64,000 bases of DNA. It comes from Halosegnis longus. Lineage in GTDB: Archaea; Halobacteriota; Halobacteria; Halobacteriales; Haloarculaceae. The position numbers were made by a program, and so were the translations under genes. This document shows positions 48,076-56,839 of this stretch, in pieces. Every line of letters starts with the position of its first letter. Position 1 is the stretch's first letter. The notes beneath the pieces are model-generated. The model ran no database searches. It worked only from the letters and a program-made list of their open reading frames with translations, and was not told where the DNA came from. The DNA lies in NCBI RefSeq assembly GCF_009663395.1, contig NZ_QKNW01000001.1:620001-684000 (forward strand), in the 5' to 3' direction.

Positions 48076-50341
48076 GTTACAGACGAACCCTTGTGGGATT
48101 GAAGCATGCTGAAACGCCTCCGTCGCCGTTGCTGCTGTCGTTTATTCGCTGGTTACAGACGAACCCTTGTGGGATTGAAGCGACCCGGCCTATCCGCGCT
48201 GCGAAGACTGGCACTATGTTACAGACGAACCCTTGTGGGATTGAAGCCACTCCTGCGACCGGGCGGTAGCTCAGGATATCGTTACAGACGAACCCTTGTG
48301 GGATTGAAGCTTTGTTTATAAAACCGAAGAGGTGTGCATGACGACGTTACAGACGAACCCTTGTGGGATTGAAGCACCCACGACTGGATGATGCTTCGAA
48401 AGCGACAGATAGTTACAGACGAACCCTTGTGGGATTGAAGCAGAAAGCGCGCCTCCAAGCAGACCACGAGTTCGTCTGGTTACAGACGAACCCTTGTGGG
48501 ATTGAAGCCGTGGTCGGCGTGAGGTGACGGTCCACGCGCCGCGTTACAGACGAACCCTTGTGGGATTGAAGCCGATGCTGTCGACGCGCAAGGACGCCGT
48601 CGCCGGGTTACAGACGAACCCTTGTGGGATTGAAGCTGGCAACATATACGCCGATACCGCCTAAGATGGGGGTTACAGACGAACCCTTGTGGGATTGAAG
48701 CAGTGGAACCATCGTCGTCTGCCTCTGTGTCGGGAACGGTTACAGACGAACCCTTGTGGGATTGAAGCATCATAGCAACCATCGGCATTGCCGGCGTGAC
48801 GCGTTACAGACGAACCCTTGTGGGATTGAAGCGCGATGTTGCTCTCGTCGAGCTCGGTGACGTTGCCAGGTTACAGACGAACCCTTGTGGGATTGAAGCT
48901 TGTCGTAGCGCCGGGGGGCCGGCAGGAGGAAACCGAGTTACAGACGAACCCTTGTGGGATTGAAGCAACGGAGGTGAGGGTGAATGAGCGTGCTCGTCAT
49001 CAGTTACAGACGAACCCTTGTGGGATTGAAGCACTGGTAACAGCCCCCACAACGACGAGGACTGCCAGTTACAGACGAACCCTTGTGGGATTGAAGCAAC
49101 CTCGGGCCTACCTATCCTCGCGACCTCCCGCGTTACAGACGAACCCTTGTGGGATTGAAGCACGTATCTGCTTGGCGAGCCGGTGCAGCTCGTCGTGTTA
49201 CAGACGAACCCTTGTGGGATTGAAGCTCCATCTGACGCCAGGAACCACTCGGCGCCACAGTGTTACAGACGAACCCTTGTGGGATTGAAGCCAGTCCTGC
49301 GACCGGGCGGTAGCTCAGGATATCCAAGTTACAGACGAACCCTTGTGGGATTGAAGCACGGTGGGGAGGCAGTGGAGATGGAACTCGTGTCGGGTTACAG
49401 ACGAACCCTTGTGGGATTGAAGCAAGTTGCTACTAAAAACCTCGCACCAGAGATATCACGGTTACAGACGAACCCTTGTGGGATTGAAGCCCTGTCGAGG
49501 GCACGATCACGCCCGAGGACTACGGCGTTACAGACGAACCCTTGTGGGATTGAAGCCCGACTCCGAGGCGCTCGTCGATCAGATCAGCCGGGTTACAGAC
49601 GAACCCTTGTGGGATTGAAGCAACGACCAGTTTATCCAACACTGGTTTTACCGCGGTTACAGACGAACCCTTGTGGGATTGAAGCGGCGGCCAGATGGAC
49701 TCGGCGAGCGTCGCGGAGTGTTACAGACGAACCCTTGTGGGATTGAAGCAACAAGCGAGAGGTCGGAGTAGTCACGTCGGTCCTGGTTACAGACGAACCC
49801 TTGTGGGATTGAAGCGCCCGCCTGAAGGACGCAAAGGAGGCGATGCTCGATGAGTGTTACAGACGAACCCTTGTGGGATTGAAGCAAGAGCAGCTTTCTC
49901 TACCGGGTCTTTATCTAAACAGTTACAGACGAACCCTTGTGGGATTGAAGCCCGTCAAGCTCGAAGATGTCGCCGATGTCTTTCGGGTTACAGACGAACC
50001 CTTGTGGGATTGAAGCCAGATACGTGGGTTTCTGGAATCCTCTCAGTAAGGTTACAGACGAACCCTTGTGGGATTGAAGCGGGTCCAGGTATGGCGTCTC
50101 GTCGTAGGTCACTGGCGTTACAGACGAACCCTTGTGGGATTGAAGCGGGACTTGCCACACGAGCGTCGTGGGTCCGTCGACGGGTTACAGACGAACCCTT
50201 GTGGGATTGAAGCCTCAAGCGCCTGCAGCCGCTCGCGACCGTCCTGGTTACAGACGAACCCTTGTGGGATTGAAGCGCCGTTTAGAATATACTCAATCGA
50301 GAATGACGACGGTTACAGACGAACCCTTGTGGGATTGAATT
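48076..50341 (+). CRISPR. type I-B CRISPR array, 35 repeats and 34 spacers
   Basis: The 30-nt repeat starts GTTACAGACGAACCC and ends TTGTGGGATTGAAGC, giving the 8-nt handle ATTGAAGC. All copies are identical except the last (50312-50341), whose end reads GAATT instead of GAAGC. Spacers are 33-40 nt except the first, 46 nt (48106-48151). Spacers 3 (48248-48280) and 19 (49292-49327) are near-duplicates. Spacer 27 (49816-49855) matches the provirus J-domain gene. Directly downstream of cas2 and in the cas orientation. Confidence 0.98.
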
Positions 50342-50388
50342 CCCAATATAAATCGCGTCCGGAGAGTTGGAGAATTTTAGAGGGAGCC

Positions 50389-51864
50389 TTACCACCGGGC
50401 GACCGACGCGTAGCCGACCACGCGGGCGGGCGTTCCGGCGGTGTCTGCACTCGTCGCGTACGCCAACGTCTCACCGGCCGTACAGTCGAGCGCAGCCGCT
50501 GCGGTCAGCCCGGCGACCGCGCCCCACGGCCCACACATCGTGTGCCCGTGGCGTTTTGCGTCGATAACAGTGTCAGGGTCACCGGCCGCGAGCGCGTCCA
50601 CGACCGGTTCGTCCGCCTCGCGGGCGACGGCGTCGGGTTCGTAGTGCGTGAGGTCGGTGGAGGCGACGGTGACAACGTCGCGGTCGGCGTCGGCCGCGAC
50701 GGTCGCGACCCGTTGCCCGAGCCGGCGGGCGCGCTCGGCACCGATGCGGCCGAGACACACCGGAACGACGGCCGTCACGCCACAGTGTTGGAGGAACGGG
50801 AGCTGTACCTCAATCGAGTGTTCACCCTCGTGAGCGCGGGTATCGAAGCTCGCGTCGTCGGATTCCGCGACGAGCCGCTGGGCGATATCCGCGGCGACGG
50901 GAAGCGCACCGAAGGGCGTCAGCCAGCGGTCGTGGGGGGCGACGGCCACGTCCTCGCCGCCGCCGTCGTGATTCGGCCCGAAGACGATGGCCACGTCGGG
51001 GGAGCCGGCGGCGAGTCGGTCGTAGCCGTGGGCCGCAATCGGCCCGGAGTAGGGGTAGCCGGCGTGGGGAGCGACGATGAACCGCGGGGTCGGACCGGCG
51101 ACGGTCCCGACGCGTTGTCCCGGACCGAGGTCGTGGGTGAAACAACCGACGACCTGCTCGCACAGCTCCGACTCGGTGTCGGCGTAGAACTCCCCGGCGA
51201 CGGCGGGCCGGCGGACGGACTGTTCGACGCCGCCGTCGGTGACCGCGTGCCGTACCGTACCGTCCGAATCGGTCTCGTCGTAGCGGTGTACCCGAAGGCC
51301 GTCGGCCGTCTCGCGGAACTCCCGGCCGGTGAACCGCTCGACGGTGACATCGCCGCGCCGCCACGCGACACCCGGAAGCCCGGCCTTCCGACAGGTCGCG
51401 GTGAGGAGCTGCGCCGGGTCCCAGTCGTTGTCGACGGCGACCTGCGGGAGCAACAGCCCCCGGCTTCGCCCCTGTGAGACGACGAGTCCGTCGCGTCCCA
51501 CGACGACGTGATCGGTGTCGGCGGGAATCTCCTCGGGTGCGGAGAGGACGGTGACGCTGATCTCGAGGTCGGGGACAACAGCGGGAGAGACGGCACCGAA
51601 GCGTGGGTCGTTGGCAGCGGCGTCGGCTGCGGCCTCGACGACGACGGTGCGTAAGGGGTCGTCGGCGCGCGGGCGACCGACACAGCCCCGGAGGTCGCCG
51701 TCGCGTTCGAGCGTGACGAACACCCCGAGCTCGGCATCGAGCGCCGGGTCGGTTCCCTCTGGCGTCGGATGGGTCTCGCCGCGGGCGGTTCGGCGTACGC
51801 TCTCGCGAGCGAGCGCGAGCAGTCGACTGCCGCTGTCGCGGTCGAGGGCGTTGGTGTGAGTCAT
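50389..51864 (-). CDS. AMMECR1-MEMO fusion (AmmeMemoRadiSam proteins A and B in one chain)
   Basis: 491 aa in two domains. Residues ~1-190 are AMMECR1, with ELGVFVTLERDGDLRGCVGRP (LRGC motif at 58-61) and PDLEISVTVLSAPEEI. Residues ~217-491 are MEMO, with PHAGYPYSG (His 267), FGPNHDGGG and HTMCGPWGAVAGL, so the His, His and Cys metal ligands known from human MEMO1 are kept. The role is unknown; MEMO binds redox metal. The two are usually separate genes. The start overlaps the radical-SAM gene by 4 bp (ATGA), which points to one complex or pathway. Confidence 0.88.
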   Translation of the reverse strand: MTHTNALDRDSGSRLLALARESVRRTARGETHPTPEGTDPALDAELGVFVTLERDGDLRGCVGRPRADDPLRTVVVEAAADAAANDPRFGAVSPAVVPDLEISVTVLSAPEEIPADTDHVVVGRDGLVVSQGRSRGLLLPQVAVDNDWDPAQLLTATCRKAGLPGVAWRRGDVTVERFTGREFRETADGLRVHRYDETDSDGTVRHAVTDGGVEQSVRRPAVAGEFYADTESELCEQVVGCFTHDLGPGQRVGTVAGPTPRFIVAPHAGYPYSGPIAAHGYDRLAAGSPDVAIVFGPNHDGGGEDVAVAPHDRWLTPFGALPVAADIAQRLVAESDDASFDTRAHEGEHSIEVQLPFLQHCGVTAVVPVCLGRIGAERARRLGQRVATVAADADRDVVTVASTDLTHYEPDAVAREADEPVVDALAAGDPDTVIDAKRHGHTMCGPWGAVAGLTAAAALDCTAGETLAYATSADTAGTPARVVGYASVARW

Positions 51865-52904
51865 GCTGTGAATGGTCGACGAGGGGACGCTTCGCGTGCG
51901 GTACCGACGAGCGGCGGCTCGTAGCCGCAGGGACACGCACCGTCGCCGAGGGTGACCGATTCGACGGTGAACCCCTCGCGGCGAACGAGGACGCGGCCAC
52001 ACTCGGGGCAGTAGGTTGACTCGGCCTCGTGGCCGGAGACGTTGCCGCAGTAGACGAACGCCAGTCCTTCCTCGCGTGCAATCGCCATCGCACGCTCCAG
52101 CGTCTCGACGGGCGTCGGCTGTACGCCCCGGAACTGATAGGCAGGACGGAACCGCGAGAAGTGGACGGGCGTCTCGGGACCGACCGCGTCGTGGAGCCAC
52201 GCCATCCGCTCGCGAATCGTCTGCTCGTCGTCGTTGTACCCCGGCACGATGAGGTTGGTCACCTCGACGTGGACGCCGCGGTCGGCGAATCGCTCGACGG
52301 CGTCGTAAATCGGTTCGGGGTCGGGCGCCCCGATGTGCTCGCGGTAAAACGTCTCGTCGCCCTTGATGTCGATGTTGATGGCGTCGAGTCGCGGGGCGAG
52401 CGCGTCGACCGTCTCGGGGGTCATGTAGCCGTTCGAGACGAACACCTGCAGCGCGTCGTCGGGAGCGGCGTCCATCGTGTCGAGTGCGTATTCGAGAAAC
52501 GCCGTCGGCTCCGTGTAGGTGTACGCGATACCGTCGAGACCCCTGTCTTCGACGGTGGTCGCGAGCGTCTCGGGAGGTCGGTCGCGCTCCGGAACCCCCT
52601 CGTGTTCGAGGGCAATCTCGTAGTTCTGACAGAACTCGCAGGCGAAGGTACACCCCTTGGCCGCGAGCGAGAGCAGTCGCGCGCCCGGCGCGACGTGAAA
52701 CAGCGGCTTCTTCTCGATTGGGTCGACAGCGGTCGCGACGGCCTTCCCGTAGCTGTCGAGTAGCAGCGTGCCGCCGTCGTTCACCCGCACGTCACAGGCA
52801 CCGGTCTCGCCGTCCGGAATCGCACACTCGCGCGGGCAGTCGTGACACTGGACGGTCCCATCTCGTCGGTCGTACGAGCGAACCTCGCGTGGGCTGGTGC
52901 TCAT
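51861..52904 (-). CDS. AmmeMemoRadiSam system radical SAM enzyme
   Basis: 347 aa. An N-terminal Cys cluster (VQCHDCPRECAIPDGETGACDVR) precedes the SAM motif CTFACEFCQNY (CxxxCxxC). NIDIKGDETFYREHIGAP and EVTNLIVPGYNDDE are typical of pyruvate-formate-lyase-activase-like enzymes. A C-terminal ribbon (YCPECGRVLVRREGF...GDGACPCG) may bind metal. It probably makes a glycyl or other radical; the target is unknown. I start at MSTSPREVR; MATQRSR seven codons up is possible. Translationally coupled to the AMMECR1-MEMO fusion. Confidence 0.88.
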   Translation of the reverse strand: MSTSPREVRSYDRRDGTVQCHDCPRECAIPDGETGACDVRVNDGGTLLLDSYGKAVATAVDPIEKKPLFHVAPGARLLSLAAKGCTFACEFCQNYEIALEHEGVPERDRPPETLATTVEDRGLDGIAYTYTEPTAFLEYALDTMDAAPDDALQVFVSNGYMTPETVDALAPRLDAINIDIKGDETFYREHIGAPDPEPIYDAVERFADRGVHVEVTNLIVPGYNDDEQTIRERMAWLHDAVGPETPVHFSRFRPAYQFRGVQPTPVETLERAMAIAREEGLAFVYCGNVSGHEAESTYCPECGRVLVRREGFTVESVTLGDGACPCGYEPPLVGTAREASPRRPFTA

Positions 52905-52991
52905 GCGTGAACGTTGGGTCGCCATCGCCACCAGAATTATCCGAAGATGTTCGGCCAAACGGTGAGACGTGTCTCGCGTCTCTACTCGCGT

Positions 52992-53273
52992 ATGCGCCCA
53001 ACCGAGACGCGGCAGGTGTTCGAAGCGGAGTTGACGTATCCGACGACGCGCCGGGCCGCAATCGAACAGGTCGGCGGGTACGAACTCGAAGCGCCGACCG
53101 GCGAGGCGACGCTGTTGGCGACCGCCCTGCGCGAGTGTCCGGAACGCGAGTTCGACAGCGCCACAGGGCTGTACGCCGAGCTGATGTCGTTTCTCGACTC
53201 GGCGTTCGTCGGTAGAGTCGGCTACGACGACCGCGGCGGGCTCCACCAGAACTGGACGGCCATGTCGCTGTGA
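52992..53273 (+). CDS. small haloarchaeal DUF protein (DUF5789/DUF2795-like)
   Basis: 93 aa: MRPTETRQVFEAELTYPTTRRAAIEQVGGYELEAPTGE, then RECPEREFDSATGLYAELMSFLDSAFVGRVGYDDRGG. The pattern matches small helical haloarchaeal proteins with a short conserved domain of unknown function. Upstream Met codons exist (52914, 52947), but the conserved part starts here. It is divergent from the radical-SAM gene. Confidence 0.65.
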   Translation: MRPTETRQVFEAELTYPTTRRAAIEQVGGYELEAPTGEATLLATALRECPEREFDSATGLYAELMSFLDSAFVGRVGYDDRGGLHQNWTAMSL

Positions 53274-53290
53274 CCGGCCGCGACCACGCC

Positions 53291-53300
53291 GATTTATCAT
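53291..53300 (+). promoter_or_regulatory. TATA-like promoter of the MoxR ATPase gene
   Basis: GATTTATCAT is centred 27 nt before the ATG at 53322, the expected spacing for a leaderless transcript. This supports that start over the ATG-like codons further up. Confidence 0.55.
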
Positions 53301-53321
53301 AGCGTGGCTGTCATCACATGC

Positions 53322-54269
53322 ATGGACATCTCCGAGACGAGTGCGGCCTGTGGGGAGGTACTCGACACGCTCCGTGGCGCGATTATCGCCGACGACGCCT
53401 TCTTCGAGGATATCCTGCTCGGGCTGCTCTCGCGCGGCCACGTCCTCATCGAGGACGTTCCCGGCACCGGCAAGACCCTGACCGCGCGGTCGATGGCGAC
53501 CGCGCTCGGGCTCTCCTTTTCCCGCATCCAGTTCACGCCCGACCTGCTCCCCTCGGACGTGACGGGCACCACAATCTACGACGAGGGAACCGGCGAGTTC
53601 GAGTTCTCCGAGGGACCCATCTTCGCGAACGTCGTCCTCGCCGACGAGATCAACCGCGCGCCGCCGAAGACGCAGGCCGCGCTGCTGGAAGCGATGGAGG
53701 AAGAACAGGTCACCGTCGACGGGACGACCTACGAACTCCCGAGCCCGTTCTTCCTCGTCGCGACGCAAAACCCCGTCGAGCAGTCGGGTAACTTCCCGCT
53801 GCCGGAGGCGCAACTGGACCGCTTCAGCGTGAAGACCTCGATGGGGTATCCCGACACCGACGGCGAAATCGAACTGCTGAAGCGCCGTCTCGACCGTATG
53901 GAGCAGTCGCCGTCCGTCGAGACGGTGCTCGACACCGAGCGCGTGGTCGGGGCGCGTGACGCCCCCGAACAGGTCCGCATCGAGGAGGACTTGCTCGCGT
54001 ACATGGTCGACGTGACGCAGGCCACCCGGAGCGACCGCCGTGTCGAGGTTGGCGTCTCGCCCCGCGGAACCCAACGACTGCTCGAGGCGACGCGGGCGGC
54101 CGCGACGCTCGCGGACCGCGACTTCGTCACCCCCGACGACGTGAAGCGCGTCGCGACGCCGGTGCTCGCCCACCGACTCGTGTTGACGCCGGACGCGACC
54201 GTCGAGAACATCGACAAGCGAGACGTGCTCGCGGACGTGTTAGACCGCGTGGAAGTGCCGACCGTTTAG
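53322..54269 (+). CDS. MoxR family AAA+ ATPase
   Basis: 315 aa. Walker A VLIEDVPGTGKTLTARS, Walker B NVVLADEINRAPPKTQAALLEAMEEEQVTVDG, sensor 1 FFLVATQNPVEQSGNFPLPEAQLDRF. A lid domain with SPRGTQRLLEATRAAATLADRDFVTPDDVKRVA follows. MoxR ATPases act as chaperones that insert cofactors or assemble complexes with VWA-domain partners, which are usually encoded next door. None is seen here. Convergent with the ABC permease, with stops interlocked over 4 bp. Confidence 0.9.
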   Translation: MDISETSAACGEVLDTLRGAIIADDAFFEDILLGLLSRGHVLIEDVPGTGKTLTARSMATALGLSFSRIQFTPDLLPSDVTGTTIYDEGTGEFEFSEGPIFANVVLADEINRAPPKTQAALLEAMEEEQVTVDGTTYELPSPFFLVATQNPVEQSGNFPLPEAQLDRFSVKTSMGYPDTDGEIELLKRRLDRMEQSPSVETVLDTERVVGARDAPEQVRIEEDLLAYMVDVTQATRSDRRVEVGVSPRGTQRLLEATRAAATLADRDFVTPDDVKRVATPVLAHRLVLTPDATVENIDKRDVLADVLDRVEVPTV

Positions 54270-55084
54270 AGGTCGCTCCGTCGGAACCGTCGGTAGCCGA
54301 CGGCGAAGGGGACCAGTCCCCACGCCGCGAGAACGACGACGGCGACGGCCGGCGAGACGAACCACGCCTCGTTCTGCACTGCGACCGCCGGCACCGGACC
54401 GACGTTCACGACCTCGCCGAGCAGATACGACGCCGAGACGTTCGGCGAGAGGAACTTCGCGAGCACCGCCCACGTCGGCGAGTCGGCGGCGATGACGGCG
54501 GCGTTCATCCGGAAGAGGATGAGCGCGACGATATCGACGAACTGCGTCCAGAAGACGACGAGTCCGAGATACGCACCGAACGCCGCGGTGATGACCCGTC
54601 GCGTCGTCGCCAACCCCATCGACAACCCCGTCGCGAGCGCGACGAACACGGCGGCGTAGGCTATCGAGACGACGCCGAGACCGAGCAGCGCGAGCGGGTC
54701 GAAGCCGCCGAACGCGACCGCCGTAACGACCCCCGAGAGCAGCGTTCCGAGCGCGATAGCGCCCGCGATGACGGCGGTTCTGGCGACGACCTTCCCGACC
54801 GCGAGGTCGAGCCGCGAGTGGGGAAACGAGAGGGTAAGCGCGGCCGCACCGGACGTGCGCTCGCCGATGACCGACTCGTAGCCGGAGACGATGGCCAACA
54901 GTGGAACCAACAGCGCGAACGCGAAGCCGAGCACGTCGACGTACGGCGTGAACTCCGGCGTTCCGTAGAGGAACGCGCCAGCGAGTCCAAGATACGCGAG
55001 CAGGAAGACGGCGACCAGTCCCCACGTCCCGCGGGCGCGGCGCGCGGCCCGGAGGTCGTTGCGCGCGATGACGCGCCAGCTCAC
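54266..55084 (-). CDS. ABC-2 type transporter permease (copy 2)
   Basis: 272 aa starting at GTG (MSWRVIARNDLRAARRARGTWGL). Six or seven helices. The cytoplasmic signature YESVIGERTSGAAALTLSFPHSRLDLAVGKVVAR is shared with the upstream gene, as is the end YRRFRRSDL. It is a paralogue of equal length, so the pair forms a heterodimeric membrane channel for an unknown substrate. Last gene of the three-gene operon. Confidence 0.85.
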   Translation of the reverse strand: MSWRVIARNDLRAARRARGTWGLVAVFLLAYLGLAGAFLYGTPEFTPYVDVLGFAFALLVPLLAIVSGYESVIGERTSGAAALTLSFPHSRLDLAVGKVVARTAVIAGAIALGTLLSGVVTAVAFGGFDPLALLGLGVVSIAYAAVFVALATGLSMGLATTRRVITAAFGAYLGLVVFWTQFVDIVALILFRMNAAVIAADSPTWAVLAKFLSPNVSASYLLGEVVNVGPVPAVAVQNEAWFVSPAVAVVVLAAWGLVPFAVGYRRFRRSDL

Positions 55085-55109
55085 CGTCGACCACCTCCGT
55101 CGCGGCGGC

Positions 55110-55928
55110 TCATAGGTCCGTCCCCCGGAAGCGACGGTAGCCACCGACGAGCGGGCCGACGAACCACGCCAGCAGGAGCACGACGGCCACCTCCGCGCCG
55201 AGATACCACGGCGCGTCGGGACCGAGGAACGCCCCCGTATCGCGCCCGATGACGAACCCCTCGACCACCCGGTCGTAGACGAGCGACGGTTCCGCCCCGT
55301 AGACGAACAGCGCCCAGTCCGGCAGACCGCCGGCGGGCGTCGCCAGCCCCAGCGCGTCAAGCACGCGCGCGAACGTCCCCCGGAGGTTCCGCCAGAACAG
55401 GACGGCGACGATGACGGCGAACGCGCCGACGGTCGCCCGGCGCGGCGAGGCGGTCAGCGTCGACAGCGCCAGCGAAATCGCGAACAGGGCGAGGGCGAAC
55501 AGCAGCGTCGCACCGAGATACACGAGGAAGGTCGCGCCGTCGACCGTCCCGAACGGGTAGGAGACGAGCCAGCCGCCGACGACTGTGCCCGCGAGAATCG
55601 AGCCGACGACGACGGTCCCGCGGGCCGCGAACTTCCCGGCGAGCACGTCCAGCCGAGAGTGTGGCAGCGTGAGCAGGAGCGTCAGCCGGCCGGCCGCGCG
55701 GTCGGCCACGATAGCGCGGTAGCCGACCAACAGCGCGAACACCGTGACGACGAGCGGGACGAGCCCAGACAGCTGGCTCGCGTACCTCGCCACGTCGCCG
55801 CTTGGACTGCCGCCGGCGACGTACCCTCCGGCGACGAACACGAACGCGACGAACGCCATGCCGGCGCGCATCGACCGCCCCTCGATTACGTCGGCGAACT
55901 CGCGGCGGGCAATCGGTCGCCACGACAT
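55110..55928 (-). CDS. ABC-2 type transporter permease (copy 1)
   Basis: 272 aa, same length and plan as the next gene: MSWRPIARREFADVIEGRSMRAGMAF, YRAIVADRAAGRLTLLLTLPHSRLDVLAGKFAARG, and end GGYRRFRGTDL. Six or seven helices. It starts within the stop of the ATPase gene (TGATG). The RLTLLLTLPHSR loop is where the ATPase usually contacts NosY/ABC-2 permeases. Confidence 0.85.
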   Translation of the reverse strand: MSWRPIARREFADVIEGRSMRAGMAFVAFVFVAGGYVAGGSPSGDVARYASQLSGLVPLVVTVFALLVGYRAIVADRAAGRLTLLLTLPHSRLDVLAGKFAARGTVVVGSILAGTVVGGWLVSYPFGTVDGATFLVYLGATLLFALALFAISLALSTLTASPRRATVGAFAVIVAVLFWRNLRGTFARVLDALGLATPAGGLPDWALFVYGAEPSLVYDRVVEGFVIGRDTGAFLGPDAPWYLGAEVAVVLLLAWFVGPLVGGYRRFRGTDL

Positions 55929-56839
55929 CAGGCCGTGCCCCGCGTGTACTCGACGAACAGGTCTTCGAGCGATGCCTCCTCCGTCGAGAAGTCCACCACG
56001 TCGACGCCCCGCTCTTCGAGCGCGATGAGCACGTCCAGCTTCGCGTCGTTCTCGCAGGTGACGACGAACTGGCCGTCCTCGTCGAGCCACGCCGAGTCGA
56101 CGCCGTCGGTCGCCTCGATGGTCTCGACGTGCGACTCGTCGGGCGTATCGACGGTGATGAGGAGTTTCGTCCCGCCGCCGGCCGTCTCGCGCAACCCCTC
56201 GATGGTGTCGACGGCCGCGAGCTTGCCGTGGTGCATGATGCCGACGCGGTCGGCGACGGCCTCCACCTGTTCGAGGACGTGCGAGGAGAAGAAGACGGTC
56301 GTGCCGCGCTCGTTCTCCTCGCGGATGATCTCTCGCATCGCCTTCGCGCCGTTCGGGTCCAAGCCGCTCGTCGGCTCGTCCAAGACGAGCAGGTCCGGAC
56401 TGCCGACGAGTGCCATCCCGAGCACGAGCCGTTGGGCCATCCCCTTCGAGTAGCCGCCGGCGGGGCGGTCGGCCGCGTGCGTGATGTCGACGCGGTCGAG
56501 CACGTCGAACGGCTCGTCGTCCACGCCTTTCGACTCCATGGCGAACTCGACGTGTTCGCGCCCGGTCAAGGAGTCGTAGACGGCGTACCCCTCCGGGAGC
56601 ACGCCCATGTGTTCGCGGGCGGCGACGCTGTCGGTCTGACAGTCCTTCCCGAACACCTCGATGGTCCCCTTGGTCGGGCGGGCGAAGTCCAACAGCATGT
56701 TGATAGTCGTGGATTTGCCCGCGCCGTTGTGGCCGAGGAAGCCGAACACCTCACCCTCCTCGACGGTGAGGTCGATACGGTCGACGGCCGTCACCGAGCC
56801 GTACCGCTTGGTCACGTCCTGTGCGCGTATCGCTGGCAT
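55928..56839 (-). CDS. ABC transporter ATP-binding protein
   Basis: 303 aa. Walker A GHNGAGKSTTINMLL, a non-canonical signature GGYSKGMAQRLVLGMALVG (YSKGM instead of LSGGQ, usual in the NosF/DrrA branch), Walker B DLLVLDEPTSGLDP, and H-loop FFSSHVLEQVE. A C-terminal ~80-residue regulatory domain follows. It drives the two permeases encoded downstream. An export function such as lipid, drug or a NosDFY-like maturation role is possible. Confidence 0.9.
   Translation of the reverse strand: MPAIRAQDVTKRYGSVTAVDRIDLTVEEGEVFGFLGHNGAGKSTTINMLLDFARPTKGTIEVFGKDCQTDSVAAREHMGVLPEGYAVYDSLTGREHVEFAMESKGVDDEPFDVLDRVDITHAADRPAGGYSKGMAQRLVLGMALVGSPDLLVLDEPTSGLDPNGAKAMREIIREENERGTTVFFSSHVLEQVEAVADRVGIMHHGKLAAVDTIEGLRETAGGGTKLLITVDTPDESHVETIEATDGVDSAWLDEDGQFVVTCENDAKLDVLIALEERGVDVVDFSTEEASLEDLFVEYTRGTA

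Noticed and set aside
48057-50210. Long frames through the CRISPR array translating repeats as TNPCGIEA or RRTLVGLK
   Set aside because: Artefacts of a 30-nt repeat divisible by three. The region is a CRISPR array.
51861-54173. 770-codon minus-strand frame as one giant protein
   Set aside because: Upstream of residue ~424 it is the antisense of the MoxR gene and translates to low-quality sequence. The radical-SAM protein starts at 52904.
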